From positions 1 to 20,203 of the forward strand of contig JAIXVO010000114.1 of NCBI GenBank assembly GCA_027482985.1: a DNA stretch of 20,203 bases, written 5' to 3'. Under the pieces are notes generated by a model, which was not told the DNA's origin, ran no database searches, and worked only from the letters and a program-made list of their open reading frames with translations. Origin of the DNA: Cyanobacteriota bacterium. Lineage in GTDB: Bacteria; Cyanobacteriota; Cyanobacteriia; Leptolyngbyales; Leptolyngbyaceae. Both the position numbers and the translations under genes were made by a program. Shown in pieces: positions 14,295 through 20,203 of the stretch. How positions within the stretch are numbered: position 1 is the first letter of the stretch; every line of letters starts with the position of its first letter.

Positions 14295-15056
14295 CTACCG
14301 ATTAAGGAGAGCTTGACGGTGCGCCAGCACTTGTTTGGGATCAATGCGGGTAGAGACTTCGTCTAATTGCAGAACGCGGGTGGCGGCGGTCTGGGTGTTG
14401 ACTTGATGAACTAACTGATTGTCAATATCCAATCCAGTCAACCAGCCACTTTTAGGATGATACGCACCCGTATCAATGCCTAACCAGCCGCAACCCTGCG
14501 CAATTTCACCAGGCGCAACTTTGGGCAGGGTGAAGGTGATCGTGTGGCCAGTAATGATCAGCTTGTCTTCAAAGTAAGGCTTAGTGCTGCTGTGAAACTC
14601 ATCTCGAATCCAGCAAAATTCTTGGGTAGACTGAGCGGCGATCGGTAATAGGGGATGCACACCGGCATGCACCAACCAGAGATCGCCCAAATCTAAGTGC
14701 GTGGGGAGGGTTTTCATCCAGTCCAAATGATCCAGCAGAATGCCCGTTTCGCCATAACTGGTAACCGTTGCGCGACCGCCACTGTAGAGCCAGGCTTGAA
14801 GGGCGGGACTAAAGGGTCTGCCGTTGGGAAAAGAATCGATCATGAGTTGTTCATGATTTCCCAGCAGACAACCATACCCGCTTTGTTGGACAAAATCGAC
14901 GACATGGAGGCTATCGGGGCCGCGATCAATCAGATCACCCAGGAAATAGACCTGATCGGCTTGCCCTGGCGCGATCGCCGTCAACAAAGTGATGAGAGCT
15001 TTGTAATGCCCATGGACATCGCCGATGATGATCCGCCGCTGACCCGTTACACTCAT
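14295..15056 (-). CDS. Metallophosphoesterase, PPP-type serine/threonine or diadenosine-polyphosphate phosphatase
   Basis: Cytosolic two-metal phosphatase. With the start chosen here it has 253 residues and the full set of PPP motifs: GDVHGH (12-17), GDLIDRG (40-46), GNHE (66-69), then HAGVH and GHT with later metal-binding histidines. The size fits the compact bacterial PrpA/ApaH-like group, whose members act on phosphoproteins or Ap4A. I start at the ATG at 15054-15056 (MSVTGQRRIIIGDVHGH) rather than 126 bases upstream: the extra 42 residues are unlike the family, and AAAAGG precedes this ATG with a HIP1 octamer filling the spacer. It converges on the GST pseudogene with 27 bases between them. 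Confidence 0.85.
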   Translation of the reverse strand: MSVTGQRRIIIGDVHGHYKALITLLTAIAPGQADQVYFLGDLIDRGPDSLHVVDFVQQSGYGCLLGNHEQLMIDSFPNGRPFSPALQAWLYSGGRATVTSYGETGILLDHLDWMKTLPTHLDLGDLWLVHAGVHPLLPIAAQSTQEFCWIRDEFHSSTKPYFEDKLIITGHTITFTLPKVAPGEIAQGCGWLGIDTGAYHPKSGWLTGLDIDNQLVHQVNTQTAATRVLQLDEVSTRIDPKQVLAHRQALLNR

Positions 15057-15144
15057 GCGATCGCCTTTTTGTAGACAGCCCGAAAGGTTATCGTGCTCAA
15101 GTCTTCGGCAGACAGAAGATTGGCTGCAAACTGAAGCACTGAAT

Positions 15145-15206
15145 TTATTATGCCCCGTTTTTTTCAGCCAATCCCACCACAAAGAGTAAACCTTATATAG
15201 TAAACC
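15145..15206 (-). promoter_or_regulatory. Candidate promoter and direct repeat upstream of the metallophosphoesterase
   Basis: Read leftward, GGTTTACT occurs twice (15199-15206 and 15185-15192) with a 14-base period around ATATAA, followed by TTGGCT (15166-15171) and TAATAA (15145-15150), 15 bases apart. The repeat could bind an activator upstream of a weak promoter. Sequence-only suggestion. Confidence 0.2.
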
Positions 15207-15246
15207 GGAACTTTACTGAGACTTTATTGCCGCCATAGAGGAGAAC

Positions 15247-15972
15247 TTATCGCCCAATGGCGCGGAGCATCCGTTGAAATTCGGCAAAAAAGCCCTGCGC
15301 CGCCGTCGGTTTGACTCCCATCGTCGCCGTCATGATTTCGTCTAACCGTTCCAGCGTCGGCTTTTTGGCTTCTTCCGCCACCAGCTTGTAGCCTTCTGGC
15401 ACCTCCGCCCATACCTGCCACAGCGACGGGTACAGCCGCAAAATCGCCAGCCCTTCCAGCGGTTTGAGGTAATAACACGGTTCGATCGTGTTCAAAAAGC
15501 GTTCTCGCAGTTTCCGCGCCGCGAACCCAATGCCGACAATACTGACATCTTCTAGCCGGGGATTAAATAACACCACGGGGCGATCGCCCGCCGCATTCGC
15601 CAGTTGTTCCACCAACCCGACTTCCACTGCCGAGGGGGAGACAAACACAAAAGCTTGATCTTCGGGCTCCACGAGTTGCTCCACTGGGGTAGTCTGGCGA
15701 GTGCCTTGAATGTCAATACTTTGGATGTTGTAGGGGGTGCCTGCCCAGTCGCGCCGCGCCAATGCTGCCGCGCCCGCATCGGTGAAGAACACCTTCAACT
15801 GTGCCCCATAGTGTTCAAACACGGGTAAGTAGGCCAAGGCTGGCTCCATCGGCTTCAATTCTGGAATCGCAATTTCTACTTGCAGCCGCGTGTAGCCTGC
15901 TGCCAGGGCCACCTGAGTTGCCAGTTGAGCTTGGGTGATCGCTTCGTCCAATGTGGTAGGGAAATCAACCAT
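15247..15972 (-). CDS. DUF1995 family protein (LPA3-like)
   Basis: A 241-residue soluble protein of the DUF1995 family, found in cyanobacteria and plants; the Arabidopsis member LPA3 assists photosystem II assembly. Recognisable pieces are the opening FPTTLDEAITQAQLATQVAL, a central FVFVSPSAVEVGLVEQL, VVLFNPRLEDVSIVGIG, and CYYLKPLEGLAILRLYP followed by W-WxEVPEGYKLV near the C-terminus. Length is typical. It has no signal peptide or membrane segment. It begins 19 bases after the pdhC stop in the same direction, so the two are almost certainly co-transcribed. Why a DUF1995 protein should be made with a pyruvate dehydrogenase subunit is not known to me. Confidence 0.85.
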   Translation of the reverse strand: MVDFPTTLDEAITQAQLATQVALAAGYTRLQVEIAIPELKPMEPALAYLPVFEHYGAQLKVFFTDAGAAALARRDWAGTPYNIQSIDIQGTRQTTPVEQLVEPEDQAFVFVSPSAVEVGLVEQLANAAGDRPVVLFNPRLEDVSIVGIGFAARKLRERFLNTIEPCYYLKPLEGLAILRLYPSLWQVWAEVPEGYKLVAEEAKKPTLERLDEIMTATMGVKPTAAQGFFAEFQRMLRAIGR

Positions 15973-15991
15973 GACAGGTTCTCAGTGCTGG

Positions 15992-17275
15992 TTATAGCGT
16001 CAGGGATGGCGCATTGGTTTCGATCAAGCTGGCGAGATCCTTCAAGAAGGCGGCAGCATGGGCTCCATAGATCACCCGATGATCACAGGTAATGTTAACC
16101 TGCATCTGGGTTTTCACGCCCATCATGCCCTCCTTATTGGCCACCACCGTCGGTCGCGAAGCCCCGATCGCCAGGATCGCGCCCATCCCTGGTGGCAGAA
16201 TCGCATCAAAGCGATCCACCCCAAACATGCCTAAGTTCGAGATGGCGATCGTCCCGGTACTGTACTCATCCGGTTGCAGTTGTTTGGCGCGGGCACGCTC
16301 GACCAGATCTTTCCAGGTGCGCGACAAACTATAGATGTCCAGTTGATCCGCTTGCTGCAACACGGGCGTAATCAACCCGCCATCATCCATCGCCACGGCT
16401 ACCGCTACATTAATCGCACTGGGGTAGTTAATACTTTGATTGGCAAAGCTGGCATTGACCAGGGGATGTTTCTGCAGGGTCATCGCTACGGCTTTGGCGA
16501 GGAGTGCCGTCATCGTCACCCCTTTGGACTTGATTTGCTTATACAGCTTGTCCAGACTGTCGGTGGTGATGGTGTAGCCCACATGGAAAGTCGGGACTTC
16601 CAGGCTCACCAACATATTGCGCACCACCGCATTTTGGAACGTGGTCAGGGGCACTTGCTGACCGGGGGCGATCGGTGCTGGGGCGGGAGTTGGTGCGGGA
16701 CGGGCGGCAACCGGAGCAGTCGCAGGGACTGGAGCCGGAGCGACGGCTGGAGCACTGGTCGGAGCCGGGGTGCGACCCGCCGCGAGTTCCACATCTTCCG
16801 CCACAATCCGCCCGTGGGGACCGCTGCCGTTTAAGGTATTGAGATCAATCTTGAGGTCTTTAGCGAGTTTGCGGGCACGCGGCGAGGCGACCATGCGACC
16901 ACTCCGGGCACCATTGCTGCTGGCGGGCGCTTCGACGGCGATCGCAGCGGCGACGGGGGCAGGCTGAGCGGCGGCGGCAGTGGCGGCAGGCTGAGGGGCA
17001 GCAGCGGCTTTTTGTTGGGCGGTGGCGATTTCTGCTTCGGTTTCGGCGACCAGCGCGATCGCGGTGCCGACTGGCACCATTTCGCCCGCGGGCACCGTAA
17101 TCACGGCGATATACCCTTCGTAGAACGATTCCACGTCCATGTCTGCCTTATCAGACTCGACCACAACCACGGTTTCGCCTTTTTCCACCTTGTCTCCAAC
17201 CGACTTCACCCACGACACGATTTTCCCTTCGGTCATGGTGGAACTGAGCGCAGGCATGAACACTTCGTTAATCAT
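15992..17275 (-). CDS. pdhC: Dihydrolipoamide acetyltransferase, E2 of pyruvate dehydrogenase
   Basis: E2 core of the pyruvate dehydrogenase complex, passing acetyl groups from E1 via lipoyllysine to coenzyme A. Domains of the 427 residues: one lipoyl domain (1-78) with lipoylated K43 in ESDKADMDVES; an Ala/Pro-rich linker (about 80-125); a peripheral-subunit-binding domain (about 128-165, VASPRARKLAKDL and GSGPHGRIVAEDV); a second Ala/Pro linker (166-205); and the catalytic domain to the end, with D398-H399-R400 in DHRVIYGAHAAAFLKDL, the cyanobacterial/plastid form of the motif. The opening MINEVFMPALSSTMTEGKIV fits a true N-terminus. E1 and E3 genes are not in the window, as is usual for dispersed cyanobacterial pdh genes. 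It is followed by the DUF1995 gene. Confidence 0.95.
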   Translation of the reverse strand: MINEVFMPALSSTMTEGKIVSWVKSVGDKVEKGETVVVVESDKADMDVESFYEGYIAVITVPAGEMVPVGTAIALVAETEAEIATAQQKAAAAPQPAATAAAAQPAPVAAAIAVEAPASSNGARSGRMVASPRARKLAKDLKIDLNTLNGSGPHGRIVAEDVELAAGRTPAPTSAPAVAPAPVPATAPVAARPAPTPAPAPIAPGQQVPLTTFQNAVVRNMLVSLEVPTFHVGYTITTDSLDKLYKQIKSKGVTMTALLAKAVAMTLQKHPLVNASFANQSINYPSAINVAVAVAMDDGGLITPVLQQADQLDIYSLSRTWKDLVERARAKQLQPDEYSTGTIAISNLGMFGVDRFDAILPPGMGAILAIGASRPTVVANKEGMMGVKTQMQVNITCDHRVIYGAHAAAFLKDLASLIETNAPSLTL

Positions 17276-17476
17276 GAGACAAATTCCAGATCAAGGATGG
17301 TTAGGTCAGAGCAATAACTCCCAGAAGGGAAGTAAGTGGCATCTGGCAAGCAATTCACAGCATCAACCTAGCAGCGATCGCGCGACCGTTGCGATCCTCA
17401 AGTTTATCAGGTTACGGCACTTTCGCAGCGGCTGTAAGCAGTTGAATCGGAGCGATTGAGCGCTGTCAGCCAGCGA

Positions 17477-18457
17477 CTAGGCTTCAAGCACGCGATCGTA
17501 GGTCTTGAGCAAGTAATCGGGTTGTAGGCGAGTCAGCCAATAGCCTGCTGCAATCAAGGTGACAGCGGCCAGCACGATCGGGATGGCGAAAGGGAAGTAG
17601 AGCGCATGGCGGGGGTTATTGCGGAATAACCGCGACAAGCGATCGCCCCCCACTCTGAGTTTTTCCCCGAAGCCAGAGACGGTCGGATCGCGATCAGTCC
17701 CGGTGACCTGCGGCCCTTTGCCCACTGCCGGAATCAACTCCTTTTGCCAGTAGTAGTCATGCCCAATCAACAAAAATCGCCAGAAGAAATGGGAGTAGCC
17801 ATCCGGCGGGGCATGGGTGGCTCTCGCCTGGGGGTTGAGCCAGATGGTGTGACCGTGGCGCTGGAGTTGATCGATGTGGATAACGCAATTGCCCCGGTAG
17901 AGCGGTAACTCGCCCGGAATGGGGTTTTGCAGCAAGAACTCCCGCCGAAACGCGACGTTATTTAAGAAGTACTGGGCGGTGGGCATCACTTCAGTGGTGC
18001 CAGAATATTGGGGGAAGATGTAGGCCAACGCCATTGCCGTCCCGTAAGGGCCGCGACCGCGAGTGGTGGTTTCGCCTGCCACAATCTGCATCTGTGGATC
18101 TTGGAACGCGGTCAACAGCGATCGCAGCCAGTGAGGTTCGTAGATGCAATCGGAGTCGGCATAAACCACAATTTCGCCCGTCGCCAAACTCGCACCCAGC
18201 ATTTTCGCCTGGTAATAGCCCGTGGCGGGCGGAGCCAGATGGACTTTAATCCAGGGATAGCGATCGCACAATTGCCCTAACAATTCCGGGGGCGCATCCC
18301 CACTATCAATCAGTAACACCTCATTCGCCTGCGCTGGTGAGACATCCTGATGAACAAGAGAAGCCAGCGAATTCACCAATCCTGCCAGATCCGCATTCGC
18401 CAAATTCTCTGTTTCCAACACCATTGAAAATGTGGGTAACTGTTGCACTACGTCCAT
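17477..18457 (-). CDS. Family 2 glycosyltransferase, membrane-anchored at the C-terminus
   Basis: A GT-A fold transferase that would move a sugar from a nucleotide donor to an unidentified acceptor. In the 326-residue form chosen here, the metal-binding DSD is at 101-103 (VVYADSDCIYEP), preceded by NEVLLIDSGD and GYYQAKMLGASLATGEIVV, the usual GT2 pattern. YRGNCVIHIDQLQRHGHTIWLNP is the acceptor-side segment, where the ED motif of many GT2 enzymes is replaced by HID. A single hydrophobic helix (FPFAIPIVLAAVTLIAAGYWL, split here as residues about 283-303) anchors it. I start at the ATG at 18455-18457, with GGGAG upstream; the frame extends to a TTG at 18500-18502 that has no ribosome-binding site. 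No polysaccharide or glycolipid cluster surrounds it. Confidence 0.85.
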   Translation of the reverse strand: MDVVQQLPTFSMVLETENLANADLAGLVNSLASLVHQDVSPAQANEVLLIDSGDAPPELLGQLCDRYPWIKVHLAPPATGYYQAKMLGASLATGEIVVYADSDCIYEPHWLRSLLTAFQDPQMQIVAGETTTRGRGPYGTAMALAYIFPQYSGTTEVMPTAQYFLNNVAFRREFLLQNPIPGELPLYRGNCVIHIDQLQRHGHTIWLNPQARATHAPPDGYSHFFWRFLLIGHDYYWQKELIPAVGKGPQVTGTDRDPTVSGFGEKLRVGGDRLSRLFRNNPRHALYFPFAIPIVLAAVTLIAAGYWLTRLQPDYLLKTYDRVLEA

Positions 18458-18556
18458 CCTCACTGTCTCTCCCAACGACTGATCAGCCTGCGATCGCGCC
18501 AAACCAATATTTAGTTTAGAGGATTGCTGAGGCCGTGAGAGGTCAAGCAGAAATGG

Positions 18557-18588
18557 CTTCAGGTATAGTGTCCGCCATTCACCTGAAG
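18557..18588. repeat. 8-bp inverted repeat across the phaB stop codon
   Basis: CTTCAGGT (18557-18564) and ACCTGAAG (18581-18588) pair perfectly around a 16-base loop. The stop codon (18559-18561) lies in one arm. No U-run follows leftward, so it is at best a weak terminator or a transcript-end hairpin. Confidence 0.4.
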
Positions 18589-19281
18589 GACGGTGCCTGT
18601 GACAAAGCTACTGGCGATCGGTGATAGCAAAAAGGCAACTGCCCAGGCCACTTCAGCCGGTTGACCAAAACGTCGAAACGGAATTTCAGCCACAATTTTG
18701 TCTTTCACTTTGGCAGGAATAGCATCAGTCATGTCGGTTTCGATAAAGCCAGGCGCGACGGCATTGGCTCGCACCCCATAGCGGGCGGCTTCCAGCGCCA
18801 GAGCCTTGGTCAACCCAATCACACCCGCCTTGGAAGCGGCGTAGTTGGTCTGCCCCAGGTTACCGTGTTCGCCCGAAATAGAACTGATACAGACGATCGC
18901 GCCGGCCTGTCGTTCATATAATTTGGGCATGATCGGCAGCAGCGTATTGTAGGTGCCGCGCAAATTTGTATTGATCACGGCATCCCAGTCTGCCAGGGTG
19001 GATTTGGGGAAGAAGTTATCGCGGGTAATCCCAGCGTTGGCCACCACGCCATAAATCGGTCCTAGCTTTTGCTCGACTAGCGAGGCCACCTGGGTCATCG
19101 CTGCTGAATCAGTGACATCAGCGGCCACGGCCAAGGCGCTGCTGTGGGGATTGGGCTGGTAGCGGTAGGTATAGGCCACCAGTGCCCCTAACTCTTGCAG
19201 CAAACTGACGATCGCCGCTCCGATGCCGCGATTGCCACCCGTAACCAATACAACTTTATGTTCTAAACCAAGCGCGTGCAT
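18559..19281 (-). CDS. phaB: Acetoacetyl-CoA reductase / 3-oxoacyl-ACP reductase-like SDR
   Basis: NADPH-dependent short-chain dehydrogenase, 240 residues. The nucleotide motif is TGGNRGIG (14-21); NAG lies at 82-84; the catalytic set is N106, S134, Y147 and K151 (Y-A-A-S-K); and PGFIETDM (177-184) is typical of the FabG/PhaB group. Because the thiolase gene lies just upstream in the same direction (57-base gap), reduction of acetoacetyl-CoA to (R)-3-hydroxybutyryl-CoA for polyhydroxybutyrate is the likely role; without that context FabG would be equally possible. The polymerase genes phaE and phaC are not in the window. No clear ribosome-binding site precedes the ATG. Confidence 0.82.
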   Translation of the reverse strand: MHALGLEHKVVLVTGGNRGIGAAIVSLLQELGALVAYTYRYQPNPHSSALAVAADVTDSAAMTQVASLVEQKLGPIYGVVANAGITRDNFFPKSTLADWDAVINTNLRGTYNTLLPIMPKLYERQAGAIVCISSISGEHGNLGQTNYAASKAGVIGLTKALALEAARYGVRANAVAPGFIETDMTDAIPAKVKDKIVAEIPFRRFGQPAEVAWAVAFLLSPIASSFVTGTVLQVNGGHYT

Positions 19282-19338
19282 GGGAAAAATCGGCAGTGTT
19301 GAAGGATCGGTAAACTAGGAAGGATGGTTTTGGCGCGA

Positions 19339-20203
19339 TTATTGTAATCGCTCGATCGCCACGGCCGTGCCGCCGCCGCTCCCGTGACAGATGGCAGCAA
19401 CACCCAGATGGCGATCCTGAGTTTGCAACGCATTCAACAGCGTCACCAGAATGCGGGCACCGGAAGCGCCGATCGGGTGTCCTAGCGCGATCGCCCCCCC
19501 AAACACATTCAGTTTGCTGTAAGGCACACCCAGTAGGCGATGAAACAATATGCTGCTGAGGGCGAAGGCTTCGTTGTTCTCAAATAAATCAACATCGGCG
19601 ATCGTCAGACGCAGTTGAGCCAACAATTGTTCGACCGCTTGGACTGGAATCTCTGGAAACCGCCAGGCTTCACCGCCGGCCCAGGTGCCCCGCAGTAACC
19701 GCGCGATCGGTTTCAAGCCGTGGGTGTTGACCGCCGCTGGACTAGCTAGCAACAGCGCCGCCGCCCCATCCGAAATCTGACTGCTGTTGCCCGCTGTTAG
19801 CACGCCATCCGGCTGGAACGCAGGTTTGAGCGCAGCCAGCTTTTCAATTGTGGTATCGGGACGCAAGCCTTCGTCTTTTTCGAACAGATTGGTGCCCTTT
19901 TTGCTTGCCACTGCGATCGGGACAATTTCCTGAGACAGCCAACCCGACTGCATCGCCTCAGTTGCCCGCTCGTGGGAATGCAGGGCGACTGCGTCCAATT
20001 CAGAGCGCGTGATGCCATAGGACGCAGCCAATCGTTCTGCCTGTTCGCCCATTTTTTCCGCCGTGGTGGGGTCCGATAGCCCATCACACACCAACAGATC
20101 GATCAGCGGTTCTGCCGTCGGCATCATCAGCTTGTAGCCCCAGCGGGCGCGGTGTGACAGCATGATGCCACTCTGCGACATGGATTCCATGCCACCCGCC
20201 AGC
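19339..20203 (-). CDS. phaA: Acetyl-CoA acetyltransferase (thiolase), N-terminus outside the window
   Basis: About 287 C-terminal residues of a biosynthetic-type thiolase that condenses two acetyl-CoA to acetoacetyl-CoA. The frame is open to the edge and begins within LAGGMESMS, the motif after the nucleophilic cysteine, so roughly 100 residues including that cysteine lie beyond 20203. Visible landmarks: FENNEAFA, the catalytic histidine in GHPIGASG, and the second cysteine in CHGSGGGTA at the C-terminus, plus the GNSSQISDGAAA segment typical of thiolases. With the downstream reductase it forms a phaA-phaB operon. A degradative or mevalonate-type thiolase is less likely given the partner. Confidence 0.88.
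   Translation of the reverse strand, partial: LAGGMESMSQSGIMLSHRARWGYKLMMPTAEPLIDLLVCDGLSDPTTAEKMGEQAERLAASYGITRSELDAVALHSHERATEAMQSGWLSQEIVPIAVASKKGTNLFEKDEGLRPDTTIEKLAALKPAFQPDGVLTAGNSSQISDGAAALLLASPAAVNTHGLKPIARLLRGTWAGGEAWRFPEIPVQAVEQLLAQLRLTIADVDLFENNEAFALSSILFHRLLGVPYSKLNVFGGAIALGHPIGASGARILVTLLNALQTQDRHLGVAAICHGSGGGTAVAIERLQ

Noticed and set aside
15057..15182. 42-residue N-terminal extension of the metallophosphoesterase
   Set aside because: It is unlike the family, overlaps the likely promoter region, and a better start with AAAAGG exists at 15056.

Overview
The window looks like cyanobacterial chromosome. The octamer GCGATCGC (HIP1) recurs from about 2626 onwards. There is a DUF1995 gene, a plastid/cyanobacterial-type pyruvate dehydrogenase E2, a DevA/DevC-type exporter pair and heptanucleotide tandem repeats typical of cyanobacterial intergenic DNA. 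I cannot name a species.

Region 1 (1-2590) is a foreign-looking AT-rich block with no HIP1 site. It encodes a C5-cytosine DNA methyltransferase and, translationally coupled to it, a putative PD-(D/E)XK restriction endonuclease whose C-terminus is cut short at the window edge. An attC-like imperfect hairpin (about 2497-2590) marks the boundary with the native-looking DNA.

Region 2 (2589-7556) holds a CPA2-type cation/proton antiporter with a universal-stress-protein tail, overlapping a small exported protein (leftward). Facing away from it are two overlapping alpha/beta hydrolases (rightward). A 219-bp repeat block (7336-7554) supplies the end of the second hydrolase and of the convergent nanE-like gene.

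Region 3 (7554-11190), all leftward: a DevC-like permease, then a DevA-like ATPase whose stop codon abuts the start of an N-acylmannosamine-6-phosphate epimerase (NanE). No DevB/HlyD partner is present. A 675-bp gap upstream carries dyad motifs, a leftward terminator, heptanucleotide repeats and a perfect 13-bp hairpin repeat.

Region 4 (11188-15056): an amidohydrolase in an operon with an Mpo1-like (DUF962) membrane protein; a glutathione S-transferase gene that is now a pseudogene, broken by a 100-bp TA-flanked element and probably carrying a second, in-frame 79-bp TA-flanked element; and a metallophosphoesterase.

Region 5 (15247-20203), all leftward: pdhC (E2) with a DUF1995 gene behind it, a family 2 glycosyltransferase, and a phaA-phaB-like pair that would turn acetyl-CoA into 3-hydroxybutyryl-CoA. 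The thiolase runs off the right edge. E2 produces acetyl-CoA, the substrate of the PhaA/PhaB pair, but the two sets are separate transcription units.

No rRNA, tRNA or CRISPR array was recognised. The clearest structural observation is the exact reconstruction of the interrupted GST gene by removing 102 bp. The most intriguing boundary signal is the attC-like hairpin beside the restriction-modification cassette.
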